Origin: Acidaminococcus sp.
Lineage (GTDB): Bacteria > Bacillota > Negativicutes > Acidaminococcales > Acidaminococcaceae
Direction: 5' to 3'
NCBI GenBank assembly: GCA_022482815.1
Contig: JAKVOM010000001.1
Coordinates: forward strand, 62,001-126,000
DNA length: 64,000 nucleotides
Shown: positions 30,920-38,889 of the stretch, in pieces
Position numbering within the stretch: the first letter of the stretch is position 1
How the letters are laid out: each line of letters begins with the position of its first letter
Notes under the pieces: model-generated
Database searches by the model: none
The model's input: the letters and a program-made list of their open reading frames with translations, nothing else
Told to the model about the DNA's origin: nothing
Translations under genes and position numbers: made by a program

Positions 30920-31088
30920 CAAAAATAGGCCGTGAAGAATGCAGTCGCATTTCTTCACGGCCTATTTTTCGCAGGTCGCGAGTCGCTGGCCGCAGGTCGC
31001 CCAATGCCATAAGCAAGAGACTGAAAGCGCCTTTTTAAAATAAAACCTGAAATTTAGATTAGCTCCTAAATTTCAGGTTTTATTTTAT
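30920..31088 (+). repeat. Displaced terminator, heptad tail and a second repeated hairpin
   Basis: 30920-30969 is the hairpin of the heptad-tail family (arm AGGCCGTGAAGAATGC); it would have ended the hydrolase transcript before the ISL3 insertion split them. 30970-31013 is the tail of 7-base units. 31042-31088 is a hairpin with arms like AAAACCTGAAATTTAG that recurs at 43805-43857. A short piece of the 170-bp module follows to about 31180. Confidence 0.75.
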
Positions 31089-31184
31089 ATTTTATTTGAA
31101 TCAAAAACTTTAACACACTGCTGCAGACGAGCCTATCTGCCGTAAGCCAAAAGCCAAATGCGCTTTTATTTTTTAATTTTTCTT

Positions 31185-31567
31185 TTTTTGCGCTGTACGA
31201 AAGATGGGTGCAGATGTAAGGGAACCAATGACTAATTCAACGCACCATCTTCATGCATCTGCGCTGATCTCTCGTTGTTGACAAAAGCTCGACTTACACC
31301 CGGTAAATCATCGCTTTGTCGCCTAGAGAGATACAGCGCATTTGCGCGAATCTGGCACGTCTCATTTAGTCATCGGCTCCCTAGAAGGCTGACTTAGGGA
31401 CCCGAGATAATACAAAAATAGTATATCGAGCGGTTCCTAAGTCAGCCTGACAAAGCAGATGTGCCCATATTTCTGCGCCGGACAGAAAAAGTTTCCCTAC
31501 AAAAAGCTCTGGCCCAATAGACGCCCGAGACAAGTCGAGGGCTCTATTGGGCCAGGTGCCTTTTTTA
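31185..31567 (+). ncRNA. Structured repeat RNA, complete copy with P2
   Basis: P1 is 31193-31211 with 31461-31485 (ATGGGTGC with GTGCCCAT through two G-U pairs). P2 is GGGAACCAATGACTAA (31220-31235) with 31366-31381 and the inner GCGCTGATCTCTC (31261-31273) with 31326-31339. P3 is GGCTGACTTAGG (31387-31398) with 31436-31447. The final 13-bp perfect hairpin (31509-31521 with 31543-31555) is followed by GGTGCC and T6, an intrinsic terminator. It ends just before the convergent AbgT gene. Confidence 0.65.
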
Positions 31568-31589
31568 ACACTTATCTAAATTTTACCAC

Positions 31590-33134
31590 TTACAGTACGC
31601 CGGGAGGCAGCTGCATCCCCACCCCCGGTCCAATCGGCAGACCCAGGGTCATCCAGATGATGAGGAAGATAATCCAGCAAATCTGGAGGACGACAGCAAT
31701 AGGAATCAAGTTGGAAACGAGAGTTCCGATAGCCGCCTTAGGCATGTATTTTTCCTGAGCTACGGAAAGAATCATCCAAAGGTACGGGTTCATGGGCGTG
31801 AAGCAGTTCGTCGGGGAGTCACCCAAACGATACAGGAGCTGTGTGAAGCCCGGATGATATCCCAGAAGCATGAACATCGGGATAAAGATCGGAGCGAAGA
31901 TAGCCCACTTTGCCGAACCGGAGGACATGAAGATGTTGACAAGGCTCGTAATGATAATGAAGACTACGCACATCGGAAGACCCGTAAAACCAACGGTCTG
32001 CAGGAAATCGGCACCGGAAATCGCAAGCAAAGTTCCCAGGTGGGTCCAGCTGAAGAGGGCCTGGAACTGGCCGCAGAAGAAGCAGAATACGACGAATGCG
32101 CCCATACCGCTCATCTGGTGAACCATGGCTTTGTTGACATCTTTAATGGTCTTGAAGGAGCCTGTAGTTACGCCGTACGTAATACCGGCCAGGGAGAACA
32201 TGATAAAGAGCAGAGGAATAAGGCCTTTGAGAAGCGGAGATCCCACGAAGGTATGTCCATCCTTGGAAAGAATACCCGTAAAGAAGCCCACGGCCAGAAG
32301 GATAATATACAGAACGATGACAAGTCCTGCACGATTGAGGCCTTTGATTTCAAGTTCCGTCACACCGCCCAGTTCCTCATCAGCCCCGGGCCCTTCATAC
32401 TTCCCGAAACGGGGTTCTACGATTTTGATGGAAACGAGGGCAATCACAGCGGCACAAAGGAAAGTGGAAACGAACATGAAGTACCAGTTGCACGTGACAT
32501 CGACGGCAAAGACGCCGGCCTTTCCAAAGAAACCGTCGATTGCCTGGTTCGTAAGTCCCTGAAGCAGGGAATCCGTACCGGCAATCATGAGGTTGGCGCC
32601 AAAGCCTGCTTCCGCACCTGCAAAGCCGACCATCATGCCGACAACAGGATGTTTCTTGACGCCGATATAAGCAACGGCGGCAAGCGGCGGGATGACAACC
32701 ATAGCCGTATCGGAAGCGATGTTACCGCAAACGCCGAGAAAAGCTACGATAAAGGGAACCAGAGACGGCGGCACGTTCTTCATGCTCCGGCGCAGCAAAG
32801 CAGCGAGCATGCCGGATTCTTCACAGAACCCGATGGCGAGCGTCATCGTAATGACAAGACCAAAAGGAGCAAATCCGGTAAAGTTTTTGACCATAGTTGT
32901 CAAAAGCCACTGGATACCTTCCTTGGTGAAGAAGTTCTGGGAAGCCACAAGCTTATGGGAAGCCGGGTTTTCCAGGGCAAAACCAGCCTGCGTGCAAAGG
33001 GCGCCGACAATGGCCGTAATTACAAATAAGATAGCAAATAAGATGGCGGGAGGCGGCAGTTTGTTGCACACGCGTTCGACCGTGTCAAGGAAGCGGTCAA
33101 GAAGACTGGATTTCTTTTGAATCTGGTTTTCCAT
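31590..33134 (-). CDS. AbgT-family transporter, paralogue 1
   Basis: The 514-residue protein has about 12 hydrophobic segments and AbgT-family features: the N-terminal VERVCNKLPPPAILF, FTGFAPFGLVITMTLAIGFCEESG near residue 95, GNIASDTAMVVIPPLAA near 138, AGTDSLLQGLTNQAI near 190, SSGSAKWAIFAPIFIPM near 405 and DSPTNCFTPMNPY near 440. The family exports or imports folate catabolites such as p-aminobenzoyl-glutamate, or sulfonamides, with proton or sodium coupling; the substrate here could also be a dipeptide-like compound. It is one of three adjacent paralogues and the only one with a long folded leader (33135-33388). Ribosome site AAAGGAGG. Confidence 0.9.
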   Translation of the reverse strand: MENQIQKKSSLLDRFLDTVERVCNKLPPPAILFAILFVITAIVGALCTQAGFALENPASHKLVASQNFFTKEGIQWLLTTMVKNFTGFAPFGLVITMTLAIGFCEESGMLAALLRRSMKNVPPSLVPFIVAFLGVCGNIASDTAMVVIPPLAAVAYIGVKKHPVVGMMVGFAGAEAGFGANLMIAGTDSLLQGLTNQAIDGFFGKAGVFAVDVTCNWYFMFVSTFLCAAVIALVSIKIVEPRFGKYEGPGADEELGGVTELEIKGLNRAGLVIVLYIILLAVGFFTGILSKDGHTFVGSPLLKGLIPLLFIMFSLAGITYGVTTGSFKTIKDVNKAMVHQMSGMGAFVVFCFFCGQFQALFSWTHLGTLLAISGADFLQTVGFTGLPMCVVFIIITSLVNIFMSSGSAKWAIFAPIFIPMFMLLGYHPGFTQLLYRLGDSPTNCFTPMNPYLWMILSVAQEKYMPKAAIGTLVSNLIPIAVVLQICWIIFLIIWMTLGLPIGPGVGMQLPPGVL

Positions 33135-33403
33135 TTCTTGGTAAATCCTCCTTTAAGGAAAGTTCACAGCCACTATGAGAGATGGCTCAAGGGCTTCGGA
33201 ACGACAACGCCGGTCTGACAGATTCTTCCGCAATTTAAGTCGGCTTCATCAGGGTAAGGGTTCAAGGCCAAACGCGTTGACATCGCAAGTCCGCAGGTCA
33301 AAGACAGTGCTTTTTCAAAATTGTCTAGTATGAAAGGACAGTGGCTATGTGGTTAGATGAGAAAACGTTCGAATTTCATCTAAATTTTGTTTCTATTATA
33401 ACA
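33135..33403 (-). promoter_or_regulatory. Folded 5' leader and promoter of AbgT paralogue 1 (riboswitch candidate)
   Basis: An extended -10 (TGTTATAAT, 33395-33403) would start a leader of about 250 bases. Right after the start is an 8-bp hairpin TTAGATGA / TCATCTAA (33354-33383). Then CATAGCCACT (33341-33350) pairs over 10 bp with AGTGGCTGTG (33165-33174), closing a domain of about 165 bases that ends just before the Shine-Dalgarno. Inner helices such as TTGAC/GTCAA are possible. It matches no riboswitch consensus that I recognise, including THF, lysine, TPP, SAM-I, cobalamin, glycine and T-box. The remainder of 33404-33795 is AT-rich with no gene seen. Confidence 0.45.
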
Positions 33404-33795
33404 GATTTTAAGCTTAAAGGGGCAGATTTTTTATATTTTTCTAAAAATTTGTCTATTCGATACGGACAAAGTAGAGATTCTTCGCAAAAAATATTCGTGT
33501 TTTTTCCCCTATTTTTAAGTGGTCATCTTCCCTATTTTGTTGCATTTAAAATTACAAATTATAATTCCACTGCCCGTTACCATTTTTTCTTGTAAGCATT
33601 GCTTAATTTTGTGATAGATTTTCTACCTCTCTTTATGATTTTTTCTCACTTCATTTTTCTGTTTCCGAGAAAAGAACGGCATCTTCCCTTTCCTATCATC
33701 GTTCGGTTCTTTCAAAAAGCCTATTGCTTTTATTCATTCATGATAAAGTGACTACAGCGATTTTACTTTCGCAGGCTGCCTATAAACTGAAAAAA

Positions 33796-33836
33796 GGGAC
33801 TGTGAAAAATGCGTAACCCACACTCTTCACAGTCCC
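33796..33836 (-). terminator. Terminator after AbgT paralogue 2
   Basis: GGGACTGTGAA pairs with TTCACAGTCCC and has T-runs on both strands. It belongs to the family of hairpins with the CTGTGAAA core but lacks the heptad tail. Confidence 0.85.
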
Positions 33837-33851
33837 TTTTTTTCATTGAAA

Positions 33852-35387
33852 TTACAAAACCCCTGCAGGAAGCGTAACACCCACGCCCGGCCCAATAGGA
33901 ATACCGGCCAAGACCCAGATTACCATGAAGATAATCCAAATCACCTGCATAATAAGTGCTACAGGAAGCAGATTGGATATCAGCATGCCCAGTGTGCAGT
34001 CAGGCATGTATTTTTCCTGTGCCACGCTGAGGCACATCCACAGATAAGGCATCATCGGCGTAACGGCGTTCGTCGGAGAATCGCCTAACCGATACAGCAG
34101 CTGCGTAAATCCGGGATGATACCCGAGCAGCATGAACATAGGCACAAAAATCGGTGCTAAAATCGCCCACTTGGCAGAACCGGAGGACATGAACAGATTG
34201 ATGCATGCCGTAATCAGTACGAAGACAATGCACATCGGAAGCCCGGTAAAGCCGACCGATTTCAGGAAGTTTGCCCCTTCAATGGAGATCAGTGTCCCCA
34301 TATGCGTCCATTTGAAAAGTGCCTGGAACTGGCCGCAGAAAAAGCAGAATACGATGTAAGCTCCCATGGCAGACATCTGTTTGACCATCGCTTTGTTGAC
34401 ATCTTTCATATTCTTAAATGTGCCGACCGTCCATCCGTAGACAATGCCAACGAGACTCAGTGCAAAGAACAGAATTGGAATAAGGCCTTTAAGCAGTAAA
34501 GAACCAACCAGCGTATGTCCATCTTTGGAAAGAACACCGGTAAAGAACCCGACGGCGATAAGCACTATCATCACCAGCAGGGCAAGGCCTGCATTCCGCA
34601 TACCTTTCTTTTCCAACTCCGTAGTTTCCTGAACCGTATCAAGCGTTTCTCCTTCGTATTTGCCAAGGCGCGGTTCCACAATCTTAATGACAGAATACCC
34701 GATGACAAGAGAACACAGAAAGGTGGAAGCTACCATGAAGTACCAGTTGCAGGTTACATCAACGACAAAGGAAGAATTTCCCAGGAAACCCTCTATAGCC
34801 TGATTGGTCAGGCCCTGAAGCAGAGAATCCGTACCGGCTATCAGAAGATTCGCCGTAAAACCCACGTTGGCACCGGCATAGCCGCAGATCATGCCGGCAA
34901 TAGGGTTCTTGCCGACACCTAGGAAGACGATGGCACCCAGCGGCGGAATCACAACGGCCGCCGTATCGGAGGCAATATTGCCGATTGTCCCGGCAAAAGC
35001 AACAAAATACGGCACCAGATTGGGCGGTACATTTTTCATGCTGCGATTAAGAAGGGAAACCAGAAGTCCGGATTCTTCGCAGAACCCGATGGCGAGCGTC
35101 ATGGTGATCACGAGGCCTAAGGGTGCAAACCCGGTAAAGTTCTTAACCATCGTTGTCAGCAGCCACTGTATGCCATCTTTCGTGAAGAAATTTTGAGAAT
35201 AGACCATCTTATGTGTAGCCGGGTTTTCCAGTGCGACTCCGCTCTGAGTCAAAATGGCGCCTAAAATAGCTGTAATGACAAAAAGAAATATAAACAAAAT
35301 AGCCGGAGGCGGCAATTTATTGCATACTCTTTCGACCACGTTTAAAAACTGGTTCAATTTTCCCTTATTTCCCACTCTTGTTTCCAT
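33852..35387 (-). CDS. AbgT-family transporter, paralogue 2
   Basis: The 511-residue protein shares all motifs of its neighbours: RVCNKLPPPAILF, FTGFAPLGLVITMTLAIGFCEESG, GNIASDTAAVVIPPLGA, AGTDSLLQGLTNQAI and SSGSAKWAILAPIFVPM. It differs most in the N-terminus (METRVGNKGKLNQ) and in the hydrophilic loop after EPRLGKYEGE. It would be a secondary carrier for aminobenzoyl-glutamate or a related amino-acid conjugate. Its own terminator (33796-33836) and the terminator of paralogue 3 upstream show that it is transcribed separately, which suggests that each copy responds to a different signal. Confidence 0.9.
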   Translation of the reverse strand: METRVGNKGKLNQFLNVVERVCNKLPPPAILFIFLFVITAILGAILTQSGVALENPATHKMVYSQNFFTKDGIQWLLTTMVKNFTGFAPLGLVITMTLAIGFCEESGLLVSLLNRSMKNVPPNLVPYFVAFAGTIGNIASDTAAVVIPPLGAIVFLGVGKNPIAGMICGYAGANVGFTANLLIAGTDSLLQGLTNQAIEGFLGNSSFVVDVTCNWYFMVASTFLCSLVIGYSVIKIVEPRLGKYEGETLDTVQETTELEKKGMRNAGLALLVMIVLIAVGFFTGVLSKDGHTLVGSLLLKGLIPILFFALSLVGIVYGWTVGTFKNMKDVNKAMVKQMSAMGAYIVFCFFCGQFQALFKWTHMGTLISIEGANFLKSVGFTGLPMCIVFVLITACINLFMSSGSAKWAILAPIFVPMFMLLGYHPGFTQLLYRLGDSPTNAVTPMMPYLWMCLSVAQEKYMPDCTLGMLISNLLPVALIMQVIWIIFMVIWVLAGIPIGPGVGVTLPAGVL

Positions 35388-35466
35388 AAAATAGCCTTCT
35401 TCCTTTTAAGAGATATTTTCAGGCTGTCTTTTGCGAATTCAGATAAAATGTCGTTTCAAAAAGCTA

Positions 35467-35507
35467 AAAATACTCCCTTCCGGCATTGCGCCGGGAGAGA
35501 GTATTTT
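35467..35507 (-). terminator. Terminator after AbgT paralogue 3
   Basis: AAAATACTC with GAGTATTTT encloses a GC-rich inner stem (CCGGC / GCCGG). It lies between paralogues 3 and 2 and separates their transcripts. Confidence 0.8.
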
Positions 35508-35535
35508 ATTCAGTATTTAGAGAGTTCTATACCTT

Positions 35536-37080
35536 TTAGAGAACTCCGGGCGGCAACTGCATGCCAACACCAGGACCGATAGGAAGACCCAGGGTTTCCC
35601 AGATAATCAGGAAGATAATCCAGGCAATCTGCAGTACCACAGCGATCGGAATCATGTTCGAGATGAGAGTACCGATAGCAATATCAGGCATATACTTTTC
35701 CTGTGCCACGGAAAGAATCATCCAGATGTACGGGCTCATCGGAGTGAAGCAGTTGCCCGGGGAGTCGCCCAGACGATAGATGAGCTGCGTAAAACCAGGA
35801 TGGTATCCCAGGAGCATGAACATAGGCACGAAGATAGGTGCCAGAATCGCCCACTTGGCGGAACCGCTCGATACGAAGATGTTGATGCAGGCCGTAATGA
35901 GGATAAAGGCAACGCACATCGGAAGACCGGTGAAGCCGATGCCCTTCAGGAAATCAGCACCGGAAATAGCCATCAGCGTTCCCAGGTGAGTCCAGTTGAA
36001 CAGAGCCTGGAACTGGCCGCAGAAGAAGCAGAAGACTACATAAGCCCCCATGCCGCTCATCTGCTTGACCATAGCCTTGTTGACGTCTTTGATGCTCTTG
36101 AAGGATCCCGTTGTCACGCCGTACGTGATGCCGGCAATACTGAACAGGAAGAACAGAATTGGAATGAGGCCCTTAAGGAGCAGGGAACCAACGAGCGTAT
36201 GACCATCCTTGGAGAGGACACCTGTAAAGAACCCGACAGCAAGGACAATGATGTAAAGCACTACAGCAATACCTGCATTGTGGAGTCCCTTGATTTCAAG
36301 AGGCGTTACTTCCTCAATCATGCCGTCTTCTTCCTTGCTATGGTAGACAGGGAAGCGCGGTTCTACGATCTTGATGGAAACAAGACCAATGACGAGAGAG
36401 CACAGGAATGTCGATGCAATCATGAAATACCAGTTACAGGTAACGTCGACGACGAACTTGCCCGGTGTGCCAAGGAAGGCATCAATTGCCTGGTTCGTAA
36501 GGCCCTGAAGCAGGGAGTCGGTCCCGGCAATCATGAGGTTGGCCGTAAAACCAGCCTGCGCGCCTGCATAGCCAACGATCATACCGACTACAGGGTTCTT
36601 CTTAACGCCGATGTAGACGAGTGCTGCGAGCGGCGGAATGACGACCATAGCCGTATCAGAAGCGATATTGCCGACGGTTCCTAAAAATGCAATGAGGAAA
36701 GGAACAATGGCCGGCGGCACATTCTTCATGCTGCGGCGAAGCATGGTAACAAGCATTCCCGATTCTTCACAGAACCCGATGGCCAGCGTCATGGTGATAA
36801 CGAGCCCTAACGGAGCAAAACCTGTGAAGTTCTTGACCATACTGGTAAGGAACCATTTAACGCCTTCTTTAGTAAATAGGTTCTGGGAATACACCATTTT
36901 CTTCGTTGCCGGGTTCTCCAGGCCAAATCCCGAAGAAGTAAAAAACAGCCCCACGACGGCAACGATAAGGAACAGGATACAGAACAGGATAGCTGGGGGC
37001 GGCAGCTTGTTACAGACACGTTCAATCGTGTTGAGGAAACGATCTACCCAGGATTGTTTCCGTGCATTTGTTTCCGGCAT
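35536..37080 (-). CDS. AbgT-family transporter, paralogue 3
   Basis: The 514-residue carrier is closest in appearance to paralogue 1, with the same DSPGNCFTPMSPYIWM and IGPGVGMQLPPGVL ending. Motifs IERVCNKLPPPAILF, FTGFAPLGLVITMTLAIGFCEESG, GNIASDTAMVVIPPLAA, AGTDSLLQGLTNQAI and SSGSAKWAILAPIFVPM place it in the AbgT family. It is the first of the tandem set and is preceded by a divergent gene at 37265. Tandem duplication with strong conservation of membrane motifs points to one substrate class with separate regulation. Confidence 0.9.
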   Translation of the reverse strand: MPETNARKQSWVDRFLNTIERVCNKLPPPAILFCILFLIVAVVGLFFTSSGFGLENPATKKMVYSQNLFTKEGVKWFLTSMVKNFTGFAPLGLVITMTLAIGFCEESGMLVTMLRRSMKNVPPAIVPFLIAFLGTVGNIASDTAMVVIPPLAALVYIGVKKNPVVGMIVGYAGAQAGFTANLMIAGTDSLLQGLTNQAIDAFLGTPGKFVVDVTCNWYFMIASTFLCSLVIGLVSIKIVEPRFPVYHSKEEDGMIEEVTPLEIKGLHNAGIAVVLYIIVLAVGFFTGVLSKDGHTLVGSLLLKGLIPILFFLFSIAGITYGVTTGSFKSIKDVNKAMVKQMSGMGAYVVFCFFCGQFQALFNWTHLGTLMAISGADFLKGIGFTGLPMCVAFILITACINIFVSSGSAKWAILAPIFVPMFMLLGYHPGFTQLIYRLGDSPGNCFTPMSPYIWMILSVAQEKYMPDIAIGTLISNMIPIAVVLQIAWIIFLIIWETLGLPIGPGVGMQLPPGVL

Positions 37081-37264
37081 AAGTACTCCTCCTTTGCGTT
37101 AAAGCAGAATTATTTATGAAAGCCTCCCCGTGAGACCATCATTATCAGAATATTTTCACAGTTTAATTATATCATCCCTACCCTCAAGCGGTCTAGTAAA
37201 AAGGCCGCGGCCCATGCTATAATGGGTGGTATCGTATTGTCCTCAAGATAAAAAGGAGTCCATC

Positions 37265-37912
37265 ATGGAAGACGTTGTCATCAAGATTTTGCCCGATTTT
37301 ATTGGCTGGAAACTCCATACCCCAAAGGAATATTTGCTCTTTTTCCTGGTTCTTGCGACCGGCATCGCTGTCTTTTTCTGGAAGTGGAAAAAGATGAAGC
37401 AGGCACGTACACCGGAAAAGGCTCTGGAACGTGTAAAAGAAGCCATCAGGAAAGGATCCGGCAAGAAAGCCTGGTACTATCTGCCTCGGGACGGCTTTCC
37501 CCAAGGCATCGACCTCATTGCCCGCGTAGAAGGAACGCTCTTTCTCTTCAAGATTTATCACAAAGGGTACCGTGTTTACGGCAGCAGCCAGGAATCGACA
37601 TGGCGCATTGCGGATAACGCGTCGAGCCTCATCGCAGAAAATCCCCTGCGCATCCTGGAAAAGGCGGAAACGCAGTGCCGGGAGCGCCTTCAGCAAAAAG
37701 GAATTTCGTCTGTTTCCATAAAGACGCTTGCCGTCTTTGCCGATAATTACGCCGAGCCTGCATTCTTTACGGATGAAGAAAGCAAAAAGCACCTTGCCTC
37801 AACGTCGACCCTCAGGAAAAATCTCCCCCACCTTTATCAAAAAACGGCGGGTACTGCTTCCGCAAAATCCCTCCAATCGGCCTGCGAGGCACTTTTTCTT
37901 GCGGCAGAGTGA
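37265..37912 (+). CDS. Membrane-anchored NERD-like protein
   Basis: The protein of about 215 residues has one transmembrane helix near residues 20-40 (LLFFLVLATGIAVFFW), a basic stretch and a cytoplasmic domain. That domain has the order seen in nuclease-related (NERD) domains: GIDLIARVEGTLFLFKI near residue 80, then NPLRILEKAETQCRERLQQKG near 125 and a strand SIKTLAVFADNY near 150. The catalytic Asp and Glu-Lys pair of active NERD nucleases is not clear, so it may be inactive. AAAGGAG precedes the ATG at 37265, and an extended -10 (TGCTATAAT) is at 37215-37223. Assignment is tentative. Confidence 0.55.
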   Translation: MEDVVIKILPDFIGWKLHTPKEYLLFFLVLATGIAVFFWKWKKMKQARTPEKALERVKEAIRKGSGKKAWYYLPRDGFPQGIDLIARVEGTLFLFKIYHKGYRVYGSSQESTWRIADNASSLIAENPLRILEKAETQCRERLQQKGISSVSIKTLAVFADNYAEPAFFTDEESKKHLASTSTLRKNLPHLYQKTAGTASAKSLQSACEALFLAAE

Positions 37913-38177
37913 AAACAGTTCATAAGGTATTTTCCCAAAGAATCTTAGCACTTTGCAAGAAAATAATACAAGCAAAGTGAACAATAAGAATTATTATAAA
38001 TATTTTGTTCGCTATTTATTTCTTCTTATTTATACAACAATACTTTCCTTATGTCAAGAAAATGAGAGAAATATAAGGGACAACTTATGTTTATAATGTA
38101 TACAAGATACACTCTCCAGCAGTGAATTTTCTTGCATCATGAGTCGTCTTTTCTGGTCTTGATCTAGAAAAAAAGCA

Positions 38178-38236
38178 AAAAGCCGAAGGTACTGCTTCCC
38201 TATGAATTCCAAGGAAAATGGTGCTTTCGGCCTTTT
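38178..38236 (+). terminator. Hairpin in the gap between the NERD-like gene and the ATC-hydrolase-like gene
   Basis: AAAAGCCGAA pairs with TTCGGCCTTTTT around a long loop and could stop transcription in both directions. It is about 265 bases beyond the plus-strand gene. The rest of 37913-38270 is AT-rich and shows no gene. Confidence 0.5.
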
Positions 38237-38270
38237 TCATAAGTCATACGGAAATTAAAATGTCAAAAAA

Positions 38271-38310
38271 AAATGCCGCAGCCTGAAATAATCATCAGTC
38301 TGCGGCATTT
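38271..38310 (-). terminator. Terminator after the ATC-hydrolase-like gene
   Basis: AAATGCCGCAG pairs perfectly with CTGCGGCATTT and is followed by T8 on the minus strand, 19 bases after the stop codon. Confidence 0.88.
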
Positions 38311-38328
38311 TCTGTCAGATGCTACATC

Positions 38329-38799
38329 TTATTTTTTCATGCGGAAACAGAATGTGCAATGACCATCTTTGTACATAATATGGTCATGGATACATTCCAT
38401 CTCTTCGTTGTATCCTTTTACAATGGCTGGATCAATATTTTCGCAGTAAATCCGACCATACTTATCTTCTCCGGCTTTCATCCACGTTTCTGCAAATACA
38501 CAGCGCGTGAAATCCTGATGGATTTCATCCTTGCCATATTGTGTATCGTAGCCGAACAGTTCACTCCGTTCCATATCATAGCTGGGCAAATAGGCAGCCA
38601 AATCATTTTTCTTGCCACTTTGCTCTGCCCGATGTGCAATATCCTTACCGCGGACAATTCCCCAATCGATAACGCTTTGTTTTAAAACAGCTAATCCCTT
38701 TTCACCAAACTCCTTTTCCATATTTTTGGCCAAAATAGAAAAGAAGCGAGCAAAAAGAACAAACATAGAAACAGGTTTATCCAATTTTTCTGGTTTCAT
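38329..38799 (-). CDS. ATC-hydrolase-like protein
   Basis: The 156-residue protein resembles the L-2-amino-thiazoline-4-carboxylate hydrolase family: a helical N-terminal half (FVLFARFFSILAKNMEKEFGE), TRCVFAETW near residue 98 and the Cys/His-containing C-terminus CIHDHIMYKDGHCTFCFRMKK. The conserved Cys and His may bind metal or act in catalysis. Family members are found in many anaerobes with no known substrate. It lies downstream of a ureohydrolase and an NRAMP-like carrier on the same strand and has its own terminator, so it may be the last gene of that unit. Confidence 0.7.
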   Translation of the reverse strand: MKPEKLDKPVSMFVLFARFFSILAKNMEKEFGEKGLAVLKQSVIDWGIVRGKDIAHRAEQSGKKNDLAAYLPSYDMERSELFGYDTQYGKDEIHQDFTRCVFAETWMKAGEDKYGRIYCENIDPAIVKGYNEEMECIHDHIMYKDGHCTFCFRMKK

Positions 38800-38889
38800 A
38801 GCAAATTCCCTCCGCTGTACAGAAAGGACACTGATTTACAAGTTTTATTGCTTGTGCCCATAGAAAAATCAGTGTCCTTAAAAATTTTC

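Noticed and set aside
31854-33029. Long antisense frames opposite the AbgT paralogues
   Set aside because: They repeat at the same relative place in each paralogue because the sense sequences are alike; the products are charged and featureless.
33135-33345. THF, TPP, SAM-I, lysine or cobalamin riboswitch before AbgT paralogue 1
   Set aside because: None of the conserved cores of these classes could be found on the minus strand, so only an unassigned leader is claimed.
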